A stretch of 8,878 nucleotides of DNA from DATLWR01 sp035576205 (GTDB taxonomy: Bacteria; Pseudomonadota; Zetaproteobacteria; Mariprofundales; Mariprofundaceae). Every line of letters starts with the position of its first letter. Position 1 is the stretch's first letter. Positions 6,433 to 8,878 of this stretch are shown one piece after another. The position numbers and the translations under genes were made by a program. The stretch covers positions 1-8,878 of the forward strand of contig DATLWR010000125.1 in the NCBI GenBank assembly GCA_035576205.1, written 5' to 3'. Below the pieces are notes generated by a model. The model saw only the letters and a program-made list of their open reading frames with translations. It searched no databases and had not been told where the DNA came from.

Positions 6433-6759
6433 ATGGATTCGATTTCGATTACCTCTGCGGCAGCCGAACGGTTCCGGCAGTTGCAGACCCAGAACGACGG
6501 GAAGGTGTTGCGACTGGCCGTGCGCGAAGCCGGCTGCTCCGGCCTCGAATACGTCATGGATTTCGTCGATGCGCCTGCCGCCAACGATCTGGCGGTTGAG
6601 GGCGACGGCTTCCGCCTCTATGTCGACAAGGCATCATACGACAAGGCCTTGCGCGGGCTTACCATCGATTTCCAGCGCGATCTGCTGTCGGCCGCTTTCG
6701 TCTACCTCAACCCCAACAAGAAGGGCGAGTGCGGCTGCGGCGCCTCGTTTTCCGTCTGA
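6433..6759 (+). CDS. iscA: A-type Fe-S carrier protein IscA
   Basis: This 108-residue protein (E. coli IscA 107) is an A-type carrier that binds Fe-S clusters or iron and helps mature [4Fe-4S] proteins. The three conserved cysteines are Cys35 in REAGCSG, and Cys100 and Cys102 in the C-terminal ECGCGASF motif. YVMDFVDAP and NPNKKGECGCG match IscA better than ErpA or SufA, although A-type proteins are hard to separate by sequence. I chose the ATG at 6433, with AGAGGAG (6421-6427) 5 bases before it, over the in-frame TTG at 6418 that directly follows the iscS stop. It lies 15 bases after iscS and is the last clear gene of the operon. No iscU lies between them, and no hscBA or fdx follows. Confidence 0.94.
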   Translation: MDSISITSAAAERFRQLQTQNDGKVLRLAVREAGCSGLEYVMDFVDAPAANDLAVEGDGFRLYVDKASYDKALRGLTIDFQRDLLSAAFVYLNPNKKGECGCGASFSV

Positions 6760-6838
6760 TAACCTGAACGCCACCCTCCGGCTTCTCCTTTGTCGCCGCT
6801 GCGGCTAGGCTGGTTGCACACTGGATGAGGAGGCTCCC

Positions 6839-7372
6839 ATGTCATACGTATTGTTGTCCGTTTCCGGACACGACCGGCCCGGTATCGTCCGCGATGTCGC
6901 CGAGTCGATGCTGCACCTGAAAGCCAACATCGAGGACTCATCGATGACGGCGCTGCGCGGCCGTTTCACCATGATGCTGATCATCCGGCTGCCCGACACG
7001 GTGGGGCTCACCGATTTGCGGGCGGCGCTGGCGGAGCTCGAGCAGCGCACCGGCCTGAATATCCAGACGCAACCTCTGGACCACAAGGAGGTGATGGTCG
7101 AGGCGCTGGAGCCTGATTTCGTTATTACCGTGCACGGAGCCGACCAGATTGGCATCGTGCACGACGTCTCCGCGGCACTGGCCGAGCTCGGCGTGTCGAT
7201 CGTCGACGTTTCCACGCGAGTACGTCCGCAGAAGGGCGGCGATATCTACCTGATGGCCCTGGAAGTGGCCTCGCGTGGCCATGGCGCTGTCATGCAACAT
7301 GCACTCGGCCGGGTAGCCGACAAGCTGAAGATCGATATCGATTGCCATGCCATGAACGAGGCGGTGCTATAA
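6839..7372 (+). CDS. Two-ACT-domain regulatory protein, GcvR-like
   Basis: This 177-residue protein consists of two ACT domains, at about 1-75 and 92-170. Each opens with the ligand-pocket pattern: SGHDRPGIVRDVAESM (8-23) and VHGADQIGIVHDVSAAL (97-113). There is no catalytic or DNA-binding domain, so it probably acts by binding a small ligand and a partner protein. The best-known relative is E. coli GcvR (190 residues), which antagonises GcvA and controls glycine-cleavage genes in response to glycine. No gcvA or gcv genes are visible here, so that role is not supported by context. A strong SD, GAGGAGG (6827-6833), is 5 bases from the ATG. The 79-base gap from iscA holds a small GCCGC-T-GCGGC inverted repeat but no terminator with a U-tract, and I see no clear promoter. 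The def start codon is 4 bases after its stop. Confidence 0.82.
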   Translation: MSYVLLSVSGHDRPGIVRDVAESMLHLKANIEDSSMTALRGRFTMMLIIRLPDTVGLTDLRAALAELEQRTGLNIQTQPLDHKEVMVEALEPDFVITVHGADQIGIVHDVSAALAELGVSIVDVSTRVRPQKGGDIYLMALEVASRGHGAVMQHALGRVADKLKIDIDCHAMNEAVL

Positions 7373-7376
7373 GCCT

Positions 7377-7865
7377 GTGGCGCGTCCGATTCTGACGCAT
7401 CCTGATGCCAGGCTGCGTGATTCTGCCGAACCGATCAGGCGCTTCGACGATACCCTGCAGCTGCTGCTGGCAGATCTCGGCGAAGCACTGGGCGAGGGGC
7501 CGGGGGCGGTCGGCGTGGCTGCACCGCAGCTCGGCGAGAAGAGTCGTGTGGTCATCGTCGATTGCCGCAATAGCCTGCGCCCATGCCGTAACCATGGTCT
7601 CTTGCAGATGATCAATCCCGAGATCCTTGCGCATGAGGGCGAAAGCCTGGGCCGCGAGGGCTGCCTGTCGGTGCCCGACTGGGTGGGCATGGTGCCCCGC
7701 GCCCGAGAGGTGCACGTAGCTTTCCATGATACGCAGGGTGTGCGCCACGAGATCGAGGCGGGCGGTTTCGAGGCGCGCGTTATCCAGCACGAGATTGACC
7801 ATCTCGACGGCATTCTGTTTATCGACCGGGTCATCTCGACCCGCGATCTCGTCCGCCGCAAATAG
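7377..7865 (+). CDS. def: Peptide deformylase
   Basis: Peptide deformylase removes the N-formyl group from new proteins as they leave the ribosome, using a bound metal, usually Fe2+. All three family motifs are present in 162 residues. Motif 1 reads AVGVAAPQ, where the usual form is GxGxAAxQ. Motif 2 is EGCLS, with metal ligand Cys96. Motif 3 is QHEIDHLDG, with His138, catalytic Glu139 and His142. The start is a GTG at 7377, 4 bases after the stop of the ACT-domain gene; the N-terminus ARPILTHPDARLR fits the family and no better start exists. No SD is well placed, so translation is probably coupled to the gene before it. The common partner fmt is not adjacent, and a second def elsewhere cannot be excluded. 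Enzyme function is secure. Confidence 0.95.
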   Translation: MARPILTHPDARLRDSAEPIRRFDDTLQLLLADLGEALGEGPGAVGVAAPQLGEKSRVVIVDCRNSLRPCRNHGLLQMINPEILAHEGESLGREGCLSVPDWVGMVPRAREVHVAFHDTQGVRHEIEAGGFEARVIQHEIDHLDGILFIDRVISTRDLVRRK

Positions 7866-7889
7866 CCCTGCTCTTTACCTGCCGCAGTG

Positions 7890-7920
7890 GTTTTAAAGTA
7901 AGGCGATAAACTTTGTCGCC
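7890..7920 (-). terminator. Possible terminator for the - strand gene
   Basis: GGCGA (7902-7906) and TCGCC (7916-7920) form a 5-bp stem with a 9-base loop. Read on the - strand, the hairpin is followed by TTACTTTAAAA, which is T-rich but interrupted. It lies about 95 bases past the stop of the - strand gene, in the gap between the convergent genes. There is no T-run on the + side. The stem is short, so this is a weak candidate. Confidence 0.22.
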
Positions 7921-8014
7921 GTATGGCAGCCGTGGTCTGAAACGATCATTGGCCGAGTTATCCGGCAGTCCGGGCACGGTGGGAAGCTTGGAACGGTTTT
8001 GGCAGAGGGGAAGG

Positions 8015-8878
8015 TCAGCGCTTGTCGCCCGACATCTCGCTGACTTTTTTCATGAAACGGGTGCGCTGCTGCTCGGCGTGGCCGAGCAGCTTCTCCTTGA
8101 GCGGCGGATAGGCCTCGACGACATTCTTGAAGGCTGAATAGGGGATATGGGCCATCAGAACGTCGGAAAGCGCCACAACGTCGGCCGGGCAGGTGGCATG
8201 CCGTAGTGCCGAGGTGTCACCGACCAGCTCGCCTACCTGCAGATACTCGATCACCTTGCCTGTGTTCTGCACACGCAGCATGAAGGCCGCCTTGCCGTCG
8301 ATCAGCATGTCGACGGCCTGCAGCTCCTCGCCGGCCTTATGGATCAGCTGCTTGGCCGGGTATCGGGCGGTTTTCGTTTCCCGCGCCATGAACTGGCGCA
8401 TGTCGAGCGGCACATTCTGCAGGAGAGGATGGGTCGACAGCAGGCCGCACATGTTGCGCAGGTCGGACTTGCGCTGCAGTGCGCTCAGCAGGCCGCTGTT
8501 TTCGCCCATCAGCGCCAGTATTTTCTTGCGTGGCAGCTTGACGACATGGCTCTTCTTGTTGGCGACGACATCGGCGCTGCGCGGACCGGGATCGAGCAGG
8601 CAGCCTTCCCCAACCACATCGCCGGGACGGATCAGATTGAGCAGCACGGTCTTGCCATTCTGGCCGGTCATGCAGACGGCGAGTTCGCCGTCGAGCAACA
8701 GGTACATGGAGTCGCCCTGTTCGCCCTGGCGGAAAAGAGGGCGGCCCTCGTCGATTTTCTCACGGTTCATCAGCAGCCAGACCTTGCCGAAGGTGTCCTT
8801 GGGCAGCATGTCTAGGAAGGTCTCGTCCCCTCCGGAGGCACTGATACGGCCAATCTGCGGATATTTGGCCGCCAGCGC
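8015..8878 (-). CDS. Tandem cyclic-nucleotide-binding-domain protein, partial
   Basis: The gene runs off the right edge. The frame is open through 23 codons upstream of an ATG at 8807-8809 to the window end, and a GGAGGGG about 17 bases before that ATG is too far to be a good SD, so the true start is probably outside. Numbered from that Met, domain 1 (about 18-100) shows the CNB fold signature GRPLFRQGEQGDSMYLLLDG and a phosphate-binding-cassette-like segment GEGCLLDPGPRSADVVA with Glu68 and Arg77. Domain 2 (about 150-240) has GELVGDTSALRHATCPADVV, where the Glu is Asp and the Arg is missing, so it may not bind nucleotide. There is no CRP-type HTH at the C-terminus, so it is not a classical transcription factor; it ends in a charged, likely helical tail. 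It may sense cAMP, cGMP or another ligand; the role is unknown. It converges with def. Confidence 0.82.
   Translation of the reverse strand, partial: ALAAKYPQIGRISASGGDETFLDMLPKDTFGKVWLLMNREKIDEGRPLFRQGEQGDSMYLLLDGELAVCMTGQNGKTVLLNLIRPGDVVGEGCLLDPGPRSADVVANKKSHVVKLPRKKILALMGENSGLLSALQRKSDLRNMCGLLSTHPLLQNVPLDMRQFMARETKTARYPAKQLIHKAGEELQAVDMLIDGKAAFMLRVQNTGKVIEYLQVGELVGDTSALRHATCPADVVALSDVLMAHIPYSAFKNVVEAYPPLKEKLLGHAEQQRTRFMKKVSEMSGDKR

Noticed and set aside
6796..6806. GCCGC-T-GCGGC inverted repeat between iscA and the ACT-domain gene, as a terminator
   Set aside because: The loop is a single base, so the real stem is only about 4 bp, and no T-run follows on either strand.
7913..8137. 74-codon + strand frame in the def / CNB-gene gap
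   Set aside because: More than half overlaps the end of the - strand CNB gene, there is no good SD, and the sequence has no recognisable feature.
8339..8815. 158-codon + strand frame opposite the CNB gene
   Set aside because: It is antisense to a recognisable two-domain CNB protein, and its His/Gln/Ala-rich translation looks like a codon-bias artefact.

Overview
This window is a gene-dense, GC-rich chromosomal segment from a bacterium, most likely a member of the Pseudomonadota. The evidence is an IscR protein with its typical autoregulatory operator, proteobacterial-type RpsO and PNPase sequences, and a GcvR-like double-ACT protein. The exact class cannot be fixed from sequence alone; a gamma-like or deep-branching lineage such as Zetaproteobacteria is only a guess. 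I see no mobile elements, tRNA or rRNA genes, CRISPR arrays or signs of recent transfer. All genes but the last are on the + strand.

Layout: (1) 1-2693 is the classic RNA-metabolism pair rpsO (ribosomal protein S15) and pnp (polynucleotide phosphorylase). Each is followed by a strong intrinsic terminator, and a second hairpin overlaps the first terminator's U-tract and reaches the pnp ribosome binding site. (2) 2707-4700 holds an M16-family zinc peptidase (processing-peptidase-like), whose last bases overlap the start of cysE (serine acetyltransferase, first step of cysteine synthesis). (3) 4721-6759 is a compact Fe-S assembly operon, iscR-iscS-iscA. A near-consensus IscR type 1 operator lies on its promoter. 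The operon has no iscU, hscB, hscA or fdx, and its IscS lacks the C-terminal tail of the E. coli enzyme. (4) 6839-7865 holds a two-ACT-domain regulator (GcvR-like) and a peptide deformylase 4 bases apart. (5) On the - strand, convergent with def, is a partial gene for a protein with two cyclic-nucleotide-binding-type domains; it runs off the right edge.

How the genes fit together: CysE makes O-acetylserine for cysteine, IscS takes sulfur from cysteine, IscA handles or delivers Fe-S clusters, and IscR senses cluster status and should repress its own operon. cysE just upstream therefore puts sulfur supply next to sulfur use. The remainder is housekeeping: ribosome, RNA decay, protein maturation and amino-acid sensing. 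I do not see a clear undescribed system. The points most worth a second look are the scaffold-less isc operon, the operator/promoter geometry at iscR, and the overlapping RNA structures between rpsO and pnp.
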